Of a stretch of DNA of 64,000 bases, positions 25,715 to 36,197 are shown piece after piece. Below the pieces are notes generated by a model. It was not told the DNA's origin and did no database searches. It saw only the letters and a program-made list of their open reading frames with translations. This DNA comes from Palleronia pelagia. Lineage in GTDB: Bacteria; Pseudomonadota; Alphaproteobacteria; Rhodobacterales; Rhodobacteraceae. The number at the start of each line of letters is the position of its first letter. The stretch's first letter is position 1. The translations under genes and the position numbers were made by a program. The DNA lies in the NCBI RefSeq assembly GCF_900110115.1, contig NZ_FOCM01000004.1, positions 248,001-312,000 of the forward strand. Direction: 5' to 3'.

Positions 25715-27298
25715 ATGACCCACCAGGATTTGAAGAAGGCCGATGACGGCCGCGTGTTGATCTTCGACACAACCTTGCGCGACGGCGAACAGTCGCCCGG
25801 CGCCACCATGAGCCACCGCGAAAAGCTGGAAATCGCGTCGATGCTGGACGAGATGGGCGTCGACATCATCGAGGCCGGCTTTCCCATCGCATCGGAAGGC
25901 GATTTCGCCGCCGTGTCCGAGATCGCGCGGAACACGAAGAACGCCACGATCTGCGGACTGGCGCGCGCGAACCTCAAGGATATCGACCGCTGCTGGGAGG
26001 CGGTGAAGCACGCCAACAGCCCCCGCATCCACACCTTCATCGGAACCTCGCCGCTGCACCGCGCCATCCCGAACCTGACGCAGGACGAGATGGCCGAGCG
26101 CATCCACGAAACGGTGACCCACGCCCGCAACCTGTGCGAAAACGTGCAATGGTCGCCCATGGACGCCACCCGGACCGAGTGGGATTTCCTCAAGCGCACG
26201 GTCGAGATCGCGATCAGGGCCGGTGCCACCACGATCAACATCCCCGACACGGTGGGCTATACCGCGCCGGCGGAATCGGCCGAGCTGATCCGCCGCCTGA
26301 TCGCCGAGATCGAGGGCGCCGAGGACGTGATCTTCGCCACCCACTGCCACAACGACCTGGGCATGGCGACGGCGAACTCGCTGGCCGCCGTCGATGGCGG
26401 CGCACGCCAGATCGAGTGCACGATCAACGGTCTGGGCGAGCGCGCGGGCAATACCGCGCTGGAAGAAGTCGTGATGGCCCTGCGCGTGCGCAACGACATC
26501 ATGCCCTATTCGACCGGCGTTGACACCACGAAGATCATGGCGATCTCGCGCCGGGTGGCGACGGTGTCGGGCTTCCCGGTCCAGTTCAACAAGGCGATCG
26601 TCGGCAAGAACGCCTTCGCCCATGAATCCGGCATCCACCAGGACGGGATGCTGAAGAACGCCGAGACGTTCGAGATCATGCGCCCCGCCGATGTCGGGTT
26701 GGCCGGCACGTCGCTGCCGCTGGGCAAGCACTCGGGCCGCGCCGCCTTGCGGGACAAGCTGCGCACGCTGGGCTTCGACGTGGCCGACAACCAACTGAAC
26801 GATATCTTCGTGCGGTTCAAGGAACTGGCCGACCGCAAGAAAGAGGTCTTCGACGAGGATATCGAGGCTCTGGTCCAGGCCCAGGGCGCGGGCGAGGAAA
26901 CCATCCAGCTGCAGCACCTGCGCGTGGTCTGCGGCACCGAAGGCCCGCAGACCGCCGACATGACGCTGCTGATCGACGGCAAGCAGGCGCACACGGAAAC
27001 CACCGGCGACGGCCCCGTCGACGCGGCCTTCAATGCGCTGAAGGCGCTGGTCTCGCACGACGCGAAGCTGCAGCTCTACCAGGTCAGCGCTGTGACCGAG
27101 GGCACGGATGCGCAGGCGACCGTCACGGTCAGGCTGGAAGAGGACGGGCGCATCGTCACCGGCCAATCCGCCGATACCGATACGGTCGTAGCGTCGGTCC
27201 GCGCCTATGTCAGCGCGCTGAACCGGTTGCTGGTCAAGCGCGGCCGGACCGGCCCAGGCAACGACACCAAGGTCATCAGCTACCGCGACGTGAGCTGA
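25715..27298 (+). CDS. leuA: 2-isopropylmalate synthase
   Basis: First committed step of leucine synthesis: acetyl-CoA plus 2-oxoisovalerate gives 2-isopropylmalate. The 527-residue protein has the HMGL-like TIM barrel with FDTTLRDGEQSPGA near residue 16 and the metal motif ATHCHNDLGMATANS near 208-222. The C-terminal LeuA_dimer domain (about 380-515) is the leucine feedback site. The ATG at 25715 has AGGA only three bases away; a GTG at 25667 in frame would add 16 residues with no family similarity. Expression is probably set by the leader peptide and hairpins directly upstream, on top of feedback inhibition. Confidence 0.95.
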   Translation: MTHQDLKKADDGRVLIFDTTLRDGEQSPGATMSHREKLEIASMLDEMGVDIIEAGFPIASEGDFAAVSEIARNTKNATICGLARANLKDIDRCWEAVKHANSPRIHTFIGTSPLHRAIPNLTQDEMAERIHETVTHARNLCENVQWSPMDATRTEWDFLKRTVEIAIRAGATTINIPDTVGYTAPAESAELIRRLIAEIEGAEDVIFATHCHNDLGMATANSLAAVDGGARQIECTINGLGERAGNTALEEVVMALRVRNDIMPYSTGVDTTKIMAISRRVATVSGFPVQFNKAIVGKNAFAHESGIHQDGMLKNAETFEIMRPADVGLAGTSLPLGKHSGRAALRDKLRTLGFDVADNQLNDIFVRFKELADRKKEVFDEDIEALVQAQGAGEETIQLQHLRVVCGTEGPQTADMTLLIDGKQAHTETTGDGPVDAAFNALKALVSHDAKLQLYQVSAVTEGTDAQATVTVRLEEDGRIVTGQSADTDTVVASVRAYVSALNRLLVKRGRTGPGNDTKVISYRDVS

Positions 27299-28617
<1,319 letters not shown>

Positions 28618-28650
28618 TCCGCGAAGGACGGCCCCGGCCGCTTGGGTGCC

Positions 28651-29562
28651 ATGGCGACTGACAGAAACAACAGCGAAGACTTCACCCGCCCGGTTCGCCG
28701 CATCGTGACCGGGGTGGTCGTGGTGTTGCTGCTGGCCGTCTTCCTGTTCTGGCGCATCGACAGCCCCCGGGCCGAGCGGTTCCGCGCCCAGATCGTCGAC
28801 CAGGTGGTGCCCAGCTTCGACTGGGCGCTGGTCCCGGTCACCAAGCTTGCGGGCATGGTCGAGAACTTCCAGAGCTACACCCGCATCTACGAGCAGAACC
28901 AGGAGCTGCGGCGCGAGCTGCAGCAGATGAAGGCGTGGAAAGAGGCGGCCCTGCAGCTCGAACAGGAGAACGCCAAGCTGCTGGACCTGAACAAGGTGCG
29001 GCTGGACCCCAAGCTGACCTTCATCACCGGCGTCGTGCTGGCCGACAGCGGGTCGCCCTTCCGGCAGTCAGTGCTGCTGAACCTTGGCGCGCGCGACGGG
29101 ATCCGCGACGGCTGGGCCGCGACCGACGGGCTGGGCCTCGTGGGTCGCGTTTCGGGCGTTGGCGACAGCTCGGCCCGGGTCATCCTCCTGACCGACAGCA
29201 ACAGCCGCGTGCCGGTGGCCGTGCAACCTTCGGGGCAGCGGGCGCTTCTGGCGGGCGACAACTCGTCCCTGCCCCCGCTCGATTTCCTGGAAGAGGCCGA
29301 GTCGGTGCGCCCCGGTGACCGCGTGGTCAGTTCGGGCGATGGCGGCGTGCTGCCCGCCGGGTTGCTGGTGGGCCAGGTCGTCCAGGGGGCCGATCGGCGC
29401 CTGCGCGTCAGACTGGCCGCCGATTACGAACGGCTGGAGTTCCTGCGCGTGCTGCGCGCACAGCCCGGCGCCGCCATCGAAGATCCCGGCGGGCTGGTCG
29501 CGCCCTTGCGCGCGCCCGACACCGTTGCCGCCGCGCCCGCGTCCGAGGCCGCCGATGGTTGA
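28651..29562 (+). CDS. mreC: Rod shape-determining protein MreC
   Basis: Bitopic inner-membrane protein that binds and activates PBP2 in the elongasome. The 303-residue protein has one N-terminal membrane segment (IVTGVVVVLLLAVFLFW), a periplasmic coiled coil (IYEQNQELRRELQQMKAW), and the MreC beta domain with VLADSGSPFRQSVLLN and NSRVPVAV. The ATG at 28651 is chosen over an in-frame TTG at 28642. It overlaps mreD by eight bases. Confidence 0.95.
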   Translation: MATDRNNSEDFTRPVRRIVTGVVVVLLLAVFLFWRIDSPRAERFRAQIVDQVVPSFDWALVPVTKLAGMVENFQSYTRIYEQNQELRRELQQMKAWKEAALQLEQENAKLLDLNKVRLDPKLTFITGVVLADSGSPFRQSVLLNLGARDGIRDGWAATDGLGLVGRVSGVGDSSARVILLTDSNSRVPVAVQPSGQRALLAGDNSSLPPLDFLEEAESVRPGDRVVSSGDGGVLPAGLLVGQVVQGADRRLRVRLAADYERLEFLRVLRAQPGAAIEDPGGLVAPLRAPDTVAAAPASEAADG

Positions 29563-30094
29563 TCCGCTCACCCTCCGCATCTGGGGCTTTCGCCTTTATT
29601 TCACGGCCCTCTCGACGGCGATCCTGTTCGTCCACATCCTGCCCTTCCACATCTCGGCCTCGGCCTTCGTCGGGCCGGACCTGCTGGTGTGCCTGGCCTT
29701 CGCCTGGGTCCTGCGGCGGCCGGATTACGTCCCGGTCCTTCTTGTCGCGGCGGTGATCGCCGTGTCGGATATCCTGTTCCTGCGTCCCCTGGGCCTCTGG
29801 ACCGCGCTGGTCCTGCTGGGCATGGAGTTCCTGCGCCCGCGCGGGCACCTGAGCGCCGAGATGCCGTTCCCGGTGGAATGGGCCATGGTGACCGGCACGA
29901 TCTTCGCGATCTCGCTGCTGAACGCCCTGATCCTGGCCATCGTCATGGTGCCGCAGCCGCCGCTGACCGGCGTGATCGTCCACGCCTTCGTGACGGCCGC
30001 CGTCTATCCGGTGGTGGTCGCCATCAGTGCCTTCGTCATCGGGGTGCGCCCGCCCAGCCCGGCCGAGCGTGACAGCAGGGGGATCCGCGCATGA
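29555..30094 (+). CDS. mreD: Rod shape-determining protein MreD
   Basis: A 179-residue membrane protein with about five to six hydrophobic segments (for example LSTAILFVHILPFHI, YVPVLLVAAVIAVSDILFL and WAMVTGTIFAISLLNALIL), as expected for MreD, which links MreC to the elongasome. It starts at ATG 29555 inside the end of mreC and its stop overlaps the mrdA start (ATGA at 30091). The sequence is poorly conserved, as is usual for MreD; the call rests on topology and place in the operon. Confidence 0.92.
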   Translation: MVDPLTLRIWGFRLYFTALSTAILFVHILPFHISASAFVGPDLLVCLAFAWVLRRPDYVPVLLVAAVIAVSDILFLRPLGLWTALVLLGMEFLRPRGHLSAEMPFPVEWAMVTGTIFAISLLNALILAIVMVPQPPLTGVIVHAFVTAAVYPVVVAISAFVIGVRPPSPAERDSRGIRA

Positions 30095-32013
30095 AACGCA
30101 GCCCGCGCGACACCGAAAGCTCGATGAAGAAGGTCACCCGCCGCGGTGCGGTGCTGGGGGGCCTGCAACTGGGCGTGGCGGGTCTTCTGGGCTGGCGGAT
30201 GCGGCAGATGCAGGTCGAGCAGGCCGATGCCTTCCGCCTGCTGGCCGAGGAAAACCGCATCAACATGCGGCTCATCGCGCCGGCGCGCGGCCTGATCTTC
30301 GATCGCAACGGCATCCCGCTGGCCGAGAACGCCCAGAACTATCGCGTGGTCATCGTGCGCGAGGACGCGGGCGACGTCGACGCGGTGATCGCCAAGCTGC
30401 AACAGCTGATCTATCTCGACCCGGTCGAGATCGAGCGGGCGCGGAAAGAGATCATGCGCCGCTCGCCCTTCGTGCCGGTGACACTGACCGACCAGCGCAG
30501 CTGGCAAGACATCGCCACGGTGGCGGTGAATGCCCCCGCCCTGCCCGGCATCACGCCGGACGTGGGCCTGACCCGCAACTATCCCTTGCAAGAGGACTAT
30601 GCTCACGTGGTGGGGTATGTCGGACCGGTCAGCGACTACGATCTCAGCCGCATCGACGACGACGACCCGCTGTTGCAGATCCCCAAGTTTCAGATCGGCA
30701 AGACCGGGGTCGAACAGAAATACGAGCGTGACCTGCGCGGCAAGGCCGGCGCGCGCCGGATCGAGGTGAACGCCGCCGGCCGCGTCATGCGCGAGCTTGG
30801 CCGCGACGAGGGCATTTCGGGCGCCGATATCCAGCTGACTGTGGAAAGCCGGCTTCAGAATTTCGTCGAGGCGCGGCTGGCGCTGGGCCTGTCGGCCAGC
30901 GCGGTGGTCATGGACACGCGCAACGGCGACCTGCTGGCGGTGGGCAACGCGCCCAGCTTCGACCCCAACAAGTTCGTGCGCGGGATCTCGGTCAGCGACT
31001 ACGGCGATTTGACCAACAACAAGTATCGCCCGCTCAGCAACAAGGCCGTGCAGGGCGCCTACCCGCCCGGCTCGACCTTCAAGATGATGGTGACCATGGC
31101 GGCGCTGGACGCCGGCATGCTGTCGGCGGGCGAGACGTTCTATTGCCGCGGCTACCACGAGCTCGGCAACCGCCGGTTCCATTGCTGGAAGCGGGGCGGC
31201 CACGGCTGGGTGGATCTCGAGAAGTCGCTGCAACAGTCCTGCGACGTCTACTATTACGAGCTGGCCCAGCGCGTGGGCATCGACAAGATCGCCGAGACGG
31301 CGCGCCGCTTCGGCCTGGGCGAACGGTTCGACCTGCCCATGTCGGCGGTCAGCCCCGGCGTCATGCCCGACAAGCAGTGGCTGCGCGAACGCTATGACCA
31401 GAGCTGGCGCGTGGGCGACAGCCTGAACGCCTCGATCGGGCAGGGCTACGTGCTGAGCACGCCGTTGCAACTGGCGGTAATGACCGCCCGGCTGGCTTCG
31501 GGCACCAAGATCGAGCCGCGTCTGGTCAAATCCATCGACGGGGTCGAGCAGGAGGTGCGGGGCGCCGAGCCGCTGGGCTTCGCCACCGAACACCTGCGCC
31601 TGGTCCGCAACGGGATGAACTCCGTCACCAATTCGCGTCGCGGCACCGCCTACGGATCGCGGATCGAGCCCGACAACATGCGCATGGCCGGCAAGACCGG
31701 CACCAGCCAGGTGCGCAGTGTCGTCGTGCGCAACCAGGACGTGCCGTGGGAGGAACGCGACCACGCGCTGTTCGTGGGCTACGCGCCGGTCGACAATCCG
31801 GGCCTTGCGGTGTCGGTGGTGGTCGAGCATGGCGGCGGCGGATCCTCGGCGGCCGCACCGATCGCGCGCGATATCATGCTCTTCGCACTCTACGGCGAGA
31901 TGCCGCCGCTGGAAGGCTATCCCTCGTCTCAGCGCGGGCGGATGGAAACGCTGCTGTCCGAGCTGCCGCTGCGCGACGACTTTCGGCCGTCCGACCGCAG
32001 GGGCCGCGCGTGA
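30091..32013 (+). CDS. mrdA: Penicillin-binding protein 2 (peptidoglycan transpeptidase)
   Basis: Class B PBP that cross-links peptidoglycan during cell elongation with RodA. The 640-residue protein has one N-terminal membrane helix (AVLGGLQLGVAGLLGW), a PBP dimerisation domain, and a transpeptidase domain. The active Ser S328 and Lys K331 are in PPGSTFKMM. SCDVYYYE stands in the SxN position and MAGKTGTSQ supplies the KTG motif. It begins at the ATGA overlap with mreD (30091); an internal ATG at 30124 is also possible. It overlaps rodA by GTGA. Confidence 0.96.
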   Translation: MKRSPRDTESSMKKVTRRGAVLGGLQLGVAGLLGWRMRQMQVEQADAFRLLAEENRINMRLIAPARGLIFDRNGIPLAENAQNYRVVIVREDAGDVDAVIAKLQQLIYLDPVEIERARKEIMRRSPFVPVTLTDQRSWQDIATVAVNAPALPGITPDVGLTRNYPLQEDYAHVVGYVGPVSDYDLSRIDDDDPLLQIPKFQIGKTGVEQKYERDLRGKAGARRIEVNAAGRVMRELGRDEGISGADIQLTVESRLQNFVEARLALGLSASAVVMDTRNGDLLAVGNAPSFDPNKFVRGISVSDYGDLTNNKYRPLSNKAVQGAYPPGSTFKMMVTMAALDAGMLSAGETFYCRGYHELGNRRFHCWKRGGHGWVDLEKSLQQSCDVYYYELAQRVGIDKIAETARRFGLGERFDLPMSAVSPGVMPDKQWLRERYDQSWRVGDSLNASIGQGYVLSTPLQLAVMTARLASGTKIEPRLVKSIDGVEQEVRGAEPLGFATEHLRLVRNGMNSVTNSRRGTAYGSRIEPDNMRMAGKTGTSQVRSVVVRNQDVPWEERDHALFVGYAPVDNPGLAVSVVVEHGGGGSSAAAPIARDIMLFALYGEMPPLEGYPSSQRGRMETLLSELPLRDDFRPSDRRGRA

Positions 32014-33155
32014 GCTACCTGGAATACAATGTAAAGACGGTGCCCACCGGCCCGTCCAAGATCCTCTACCTGAACTGGCCGCTGCTGCTGTTGCTGGTCA
32101 CGGTGGCTTCGGTCGGGTTCCTGATGCTCTACTCGGTGGCGGGCGGGTCGTTGCAGCCCTGGGCCGAGCCGCAGATGAAACGCTTCGCCCTGGGCGTCTT
32201 CGCCATGTTCGTGATCGCCATGGTGCCGATCTGGTTCTGGCGCAACATGGCGGGACTGGCCTACGGCGTTTCGCTGGCGCTGCTGCTGGCGGTGGAGTTC
32301 TTCGGCGAAACCGGCATGGGCGCGCAACGCTGGATCAACCTGGGTTTCATGCGGCTGCAACCGTCCGAGCTGACGAAGATCACGCTGATCATGATCCTGG
32401 CCGCGTATTACGACTGGCTGGACATCCGGAAGACGTCGCGCCCGCTCTGGGTGATCATTCCGCTGATCCTGATCGCGCTGCCCACTTACCTGGTGCTGCG
32501 CCAGCCTGACCTCGGCACCTCGATCCTGTTGGTGACCGGCGGCGGCATCGTGATGTTCCTGGCGGGCGTGTCTTGGTGGTACTTCATCGCCGTCATCGGC
32601 GCGGGCGTCGGCACGGTCGCCGCGGTCTTCTCGTCCCGCGGGACCGACTGGCAGCTTCTGAAGGACTACCAGTATCGCCGGATCGACACGTTCCTCGACC
32701 CCAGCACCGACCCGCTGGGGGCGGGGTACCACATCACCCAGTCGAAGATCGCGCTCGGCTCGGGCGGGTGGACCGGGCGCGGCTTCATGCAAGGTACGCA
32801 GTCGCGGCTGAACTTCCTGCCCGAGAAGCACACGGATTTCATCTTCACCACGCTGGCCGAGGAATTCGGCTTCGTGGGCGCGTTCTCGCTGCTGTCGCTT
32901 TACGTGCTGGTGGTGTTCTTCTGCGTCGTGTCGGCCATCCGCAACCGCGACCGGTTCGGATCGCTCCTGACGCTGGGGATCGGCGCGACCTTCTTCCTGT
33001 TCTTCGCCGTGAACATGGCCATGGTCATGGGCCTGGCCCCGGTGGTCGGCGTGCCCCTGCCGCTGGTCAGCTACGGCGGGTCCGCGATGCTGGTGCTGAT
33101 GGTGGGCTTCGGGCTGGCGCAATCGGCCCATGTCCACCGCCCCCGCGGTCGCTGA
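32010..33155 (+). CDS. rodA: Rod shape-determining glycosyltransferase RodA
   Basis: SEDS-family peptidoglycan polymerase that works with PBP2. The 381-residue multi-pass membrane protein shows SEDS motifs including GAQRWINLGFMRLQPSE, the catalytic-Asp loop region RQPDLGTSILL, and GWTGRGFMQGTQSRLNFLPE. It ends with VPLPLVSYGGSAMLVLM. The GTG start at 32010 overlaps the mrdA TGA by four bases. It is the last gene of the elongasome operon; the next gene starts 61 bases later with its own ribosome site. Confidence 0.96.
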   Translation: MSYLEYNVKTVPTGPSKILYLNWPLLLLLVTVASVGFLMLYSVAGGSLQPWAEPQMKRFALGVFAMFVIAMVPIWFWRNMAGLAYGVSLALLLAVEFFGETGMGAQRWINLGFMRLQPSELTKITLIMILAAYYDWLDIRKTSRPLWVIIPLILIALPTYLVLRQPDLGTSILLVTGGGIVMFLAGVSWWYFIAVIGAGVGTVAAVFSSRGTDWQLLKDYQYRRIDTFLDPSTDPLGAGYHITQSKIALGSGGWTGRGFMQGTQSRLNFLPEKHTDFIFTTLAEEFGFVGAFSLLSLYVLVVFFCVVSAIRNRDRFGSLLTLGIGATFFLFFAVNMAMVMGLAPVVGVPLPLVSYGGSAMLVLMVGFGLAQSAHVHRPRGR

Positions 33156-33215
33156 GGGCTTTGCGGGCGGTCGTCCCGCGTGCGATACTCGACGCGCGGT
33201 CAACGAGGTGACGCC

Positions 33216-33836
33216 ATGTCCTATCTGCGCTTTTTCACCAGCCCCATGTCGCGGGGCCGCATCGTGCGATGGATGCTCGAAGAGGTCGGCTGTGCGTACG
33301 ACACGACGCTGGTGGCCTTCGACGCCCCCCGCCCCGACGTTCTACTGGCCGCGAACCCCATGGGGAAGGTGCCCACGATCATCCACGGCGACCGCGTGGT
33401 GACCGAGGGCGCGGCGATCTGCGCCTACCTGGCCGATGCCTTCCCCGAGGCCGGGCTGGCCCCCGCCCCGCAGGACCGGGCCGATTATTACCGCTGGCTG
33501 TTCTTCGCCGCCTCGCCGCTGGAATACGCGGTGACCCACAAGGCGATGGGGCTGGAAATGCCCTCGGACCGAGAGATTCAGGTGGGCTATGGCAACTACG
33601 CCCGGGCGATGGATACGCTCGAGATGGCCGTCAGCGGGCGCACCTTCGTCGCAGGCGACAGCTTCAGCGCGGCCGATGTCTATCTCGGCTCGCAGGTGGG
33701 CTGGGGGCTGGCCTTCGGCACGATCGAGCCGCGCCCGGCCATCACGGCCTACTGGGCGGGCCTGAAGGACCGGCCGGCCAAGCTGCGGGCCGACCGCATC
33801 GATGACGCGCTGATGCCGCAAGACAACCCGGCATGA
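33216..33836 (+). CDS. Glutathione S-transferase family protein
   Basis: A 206-residue protein with a thioredoxin-like N-terminal domain (FFTSPMSRGRIVRWMLEEVG and NPMGKVPTIIHGD, with EGAAICAYLAD as the glutathione-binding ESxxI-type element). An all-helical C-terminal domain includes FSAADVYLGSQVGW. There is a Ser, not a Cys, at the N-terminal active position (TSPMS). GAGGTG precedes the ATG. Its stop overlaps the start of the reductase gene at 33833 (ATGA), so the two are coupled. The substrate is unknown. Confidence 0.92.
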   Translation: MSYLRFFTSPMSRGRIVRWMLEEVGCAYDTTLVAFDAPRPDVLLAANPMGKVPTIIHGDRVVTEGAAICAYLADAFPEAGLAPAPQDRADYYRWLFFAASPLEYAVTHKAMGLEMPSDREIQVGYGNYARAMDTLEMAVSGRTFVAGDSFSAADVYLGSQVGWGLAFGTIEPRPAITAYWAGLKDRPAKLRADRIDDALMPQDNPA

Positions 33837-34768
33837 ACGGACCGAATGTCCTGTTCGCCGCCCGGCCCGACCGCTGGGACGAGACGCGCGGCCCGCTCGA
33901 AGCCGCGTTGGCCGAGGCGGGCGTGGCGGCCGACCTCGCCACCGACCACGCGCCCGACACGGTGGATTACATCGTCTATGCGCCCAACGGCCCGTTGCAG
34001 GATTTCTCGCCCTTCACCCGCTGCAAGGCGGTGCTGAACCTCTGGGCCGGGGTCGAGGACGTGGTGGACAACCCGACCCTGACCATGCCGCTGGCGCGCA
34101 TGGTCGACCCGGGCCTGACCGAGGGGATGGTCGAATACGTCACCGCCCACGTCCTGCGACACCATCTGAACATCGACGCCGATATCACGCGGAAGCCCGG
34201 CGACTGGACCCCCGTGACACCCCCGCTGGCCCGCGACCGCAAGGTGACGGTGCTGGGGCTGGGCGCGCTGGGATCGGCCTGCGCCCGCGCGCTGGCCGGG
34301 CTGAACTTCGACGTGGCGGGCTGGAGCCGGTCGCCCAAGACCCTGCCAGGGATCACCTGTTTCCACGGGGACGAGGGATTGGCCGACGCGCTGGCCCGCG
34401 CCGAGATCTGCGTCGCGCTGCTGCCCCTGACCCCGGCGACCGAGGACCTGCTGGACGCCGACCGGCTGGCCCGGCTGCCCGAGGGCGCCGTCGTCATCAA
34501 CCCGGGCCGCGGCGCGCTGATCGTCGAGGACGCCTTGCTGGCCGCGCTGGACGAGGGCCGCGTGTCCCACGCGACGATGGACGTGTTCCGGACCGAGCCG
34601 CTTCCGCAGAAGCACCCGTTCTGGCACCACCCGAGCGTGACGGTGACGCCGCACATCGCCTCGGTCTCGCGTCCCGAAAGCTGTGCCAAGGTCATCGCCG
34701 AGAACATCCGCCGCGGCGAGGCGGGCGAGCCGTTCCTGCACCTTGTCGATCGGCAGGCGGGATACTGA
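33833..34768 (+). CDS. ghrA: Glyoxylate/hydroxypyruvate reductase A (D-2-hydroxyacid dehydrogenase)
   Basis: NADPH-dependent reduction of glyoxylate to glycolate or hydroxypyruvate to D-glycerate. The 311-residue protein has LNLWAGVEDV near residue 74, the nucleotide motif VLGLGALGSACARALAGL near 140, NPGRGALIVEDALLAALDEG (catalytic Arg nearby), MDVFRTEPLP (Glu) and TPHIASVSRP (catalytic His). This pattern fits the GhrA branch. It is coupled to the upstream GST gene by a four-base overlap, and a convergent gene ends 34 bases away. Confidence 0.9.
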   Translation: MNGPNVLFAARPDRWDETRGPLEAALAEAGVAADLATDHAPDTVDYIVYAPNGPLQDFSPFTRCKAVLNLWAGVEDVVDNPTLTMPLARMVDPGLTEGMVEYVTAHVLRHHLNIDADITRKPGDWTPVTPPLARDRKVTVLGLGALGSACARALAGLNFDVAGWSRSPKTLPGITCFHGDEGLADALARAEICVALLPLTPATEDLLDADRLARLPEGAVVINPGRGALIVEDALLAALDEGRVSHATMDVFRTEPLPQKHPFWHHPSVTVTPHIASVSRPESCAKVIAENIRRGEAGEPFLHLVDRQAGY

Positions 34769-34802
34769 GCCCGACCCCGGCCTTTGCGAGAAACTTCCGA
34801 AA

Positions 34803-35579
34803 CTAGCGCAGCTTGGGCGGCCGATCCGGGTCGGTTCCGGGGGCCGACGGCGCGGCGCGCGGTTCGAACTTCGGCAGGTCGAACCGCAACCCGTGGCGCG
34901 ACAGTCGTGCCGCCATGGGGTCGGAGGCGTCGAAGAAGGCCACGTCCAGCGTCCCGGCTTCGAGCCCCGAGAAGACCAGCGCCTCGCGCACCGCGCGGGC
35001 CAGCGCGCCGTTCGCTCCGCGGGCCGGGTCGATGAAGGCCAGCATGTGCCCCCGTCCGCCGCCTTCGTAGGTGGTCGCCACCAGGTAGGCCATCCGCGCC
35101 AGGCCCGTGGCGGTCGCCAGCTTGGCGTCGAGAGCGCCCAGCAGTTTCTCGGGCAACCCCGTGGGCGCGGCGATCTCGGTGGGGCGGGCGTCGATCTCGT
35201 CGGGGCCGTCGCGCAGGGTGCCGGCCAGCCAGTCGACCGCGTCGGGCGGCATCAGGAAGGACGACGGCGCGACGCCGGGGTTCAGGGCCAGCCCGACCCC
35301 CTGCCCTGTCAGCATCGCCGTCAGTGTCCGACCCGACAACGCCGCGTAGGGCGCGCCGTCATGGGCGAAATCGCCCAGCCGCTCGACCCGGTCGAAGACA
35401 AGCACGAAGGTCCCCTGCGACGTCTCGAACAGGCGGGGATCCAGCGCGTCGCCCTCGGGCTCGGCCGTCAGAAGCAGGTAGAGCTCGGCCGCCGCCACCC
35501 GGTCGTAGAAGGTCAGCCGCGCATCGTCATCGTCGGGCGCGGCCTCCATCGCGGCATGGGCGGTGTCGAGCGGGGTCAT
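34803..35579 (-). CDS. SseB-like family protein
   Basis: A 258-residue soluble protein with an N-terminal SseB-type domain (LTFYDRVAAAELYLLL, FETSQGTFVLVFDRVERLGDF and GQGVGLALNPGV). A second, less conserved half follows with EKLLGALDAKLATATGL and AYLVATTYEGGGRGHMLAF, similar to SseB_C. Proteins of this kind are of unknown function; the name comes from a serine sensitivity enhancement phenotype in E. coli. The start at 35579 overlaps the upstream UDG-like gene stop (ATGA), which suggests one transcript. Confidence 0.82.
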   Translation of the reverse strand: MTPLDTAHAAMEAAPDDDDARLTFYDRVAAAELYLLLTAEPEGDALDPRLFETSQGTFVLVFDRVERLGDFAHDGAPYAALSGRTLTAMLTGQGVGLALNPGVAPSSFLMPPDAVDWLAGTLRDGPDEIDARPTEIAAPTGLPEKLLGALDAKLATATGLARMAYLVATTYEGGGRGHMLAFIDPARGANGALARAVREALVFSGLEAGTLDVAFFDASDPMAARLSRHGLRFDLPKFEPRAAPSAPGTDPDRPPKLR

Positions 35580-36160
35580 CCAAGGGCCTCCTTCACGCGG
35601 GCGCGCAACGCCGGCAGCAGATCGGTCTCGAACCACGGGTTGCGCTTCAGCCACGCGGTATTGCGCCACGAGGGGTGCGGCAAGGGAAAGATCCGGGGCG
35701 CGTGGTCGCGCCAGGCCTTCACCGTGTCGGTGACCCCGGCGCGTGTCCCCAGGTGCCAGCGCTGCGCGTAGCCGCCGATCAGCACCGTCAGGTCCACCTG
35801 CCCCACGTGGTCCAGCGCCGCGTCGCGCCAGGTCCGCGCGCAGATGGCCGGCGGCGGCAGGTCCGAGCCCTTGGCGTCATAACCCGGAAAACAGAAGGCC
35901 ATGGGCACGATCGCCACCCGTTCGCGGTCGTAGAACGTGTCCTCGTCCATACCCAGCCAGTCGCGCAGCCGCTTGCCCGACTGGTCCCAGAACGGCGTAT
36001 TGGCCTGGTGGACGCGCATGCCCGGCGCCTGGCTGGCGATCAGTACGCGCGCGCCCCGCCGGAACCACACGACCGGGTTCGGTTCGTGCCCGGTCGCGGT
36101 GGAGGCGAAACGGTCGGCGCATATCGTGCAGGCGGCAAGGCGGTCGGGCAGCGGCGTCAT
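35576..36160 (-). CDS. Uracil-DNA glycosylase family protein
   Basis: A 194-residue protein of the UDG superfamily, with motif 1 VLIASQAPGMRVHQANTPF followed by DQSGKRLRDWLG, and motif 2 LPHPSWRNTAWLKRNPWFE near the C terminus. This branch resembles family 4/5-like enzymes. It has Cys-x2-Cys near the N terminus (ACTIC), but I do not see the full set of four FeS cysteines, so it may be a cluster-free relative. It would excise uracil or another damaged base; activity is inferred from the fold only. It is coupled to the SseB-like gene. Confidence 0.85.
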   Translation of the reverse strand: MTPLPDRLAACTICADRFASTATGHEPNPVVWFRRGARVLIASQAPGMRVHQANTPFWDQSGKRLRDWLGMDEDTFYDRERVAIVPMAFCFPGYDAKGSDLPPPAICARTWRDAALDHVGQVDLTVLIGGYAQRWHLGTRAGVTDTVKAWRDHAPRIFPLPHPSWRNTAWLKRNPWFETDLLPALRARVKEALG

Positions 36161-36197
36161 GCTGCCCGACCTAAGCCCTCCGCCCGTCTTGCCAAGA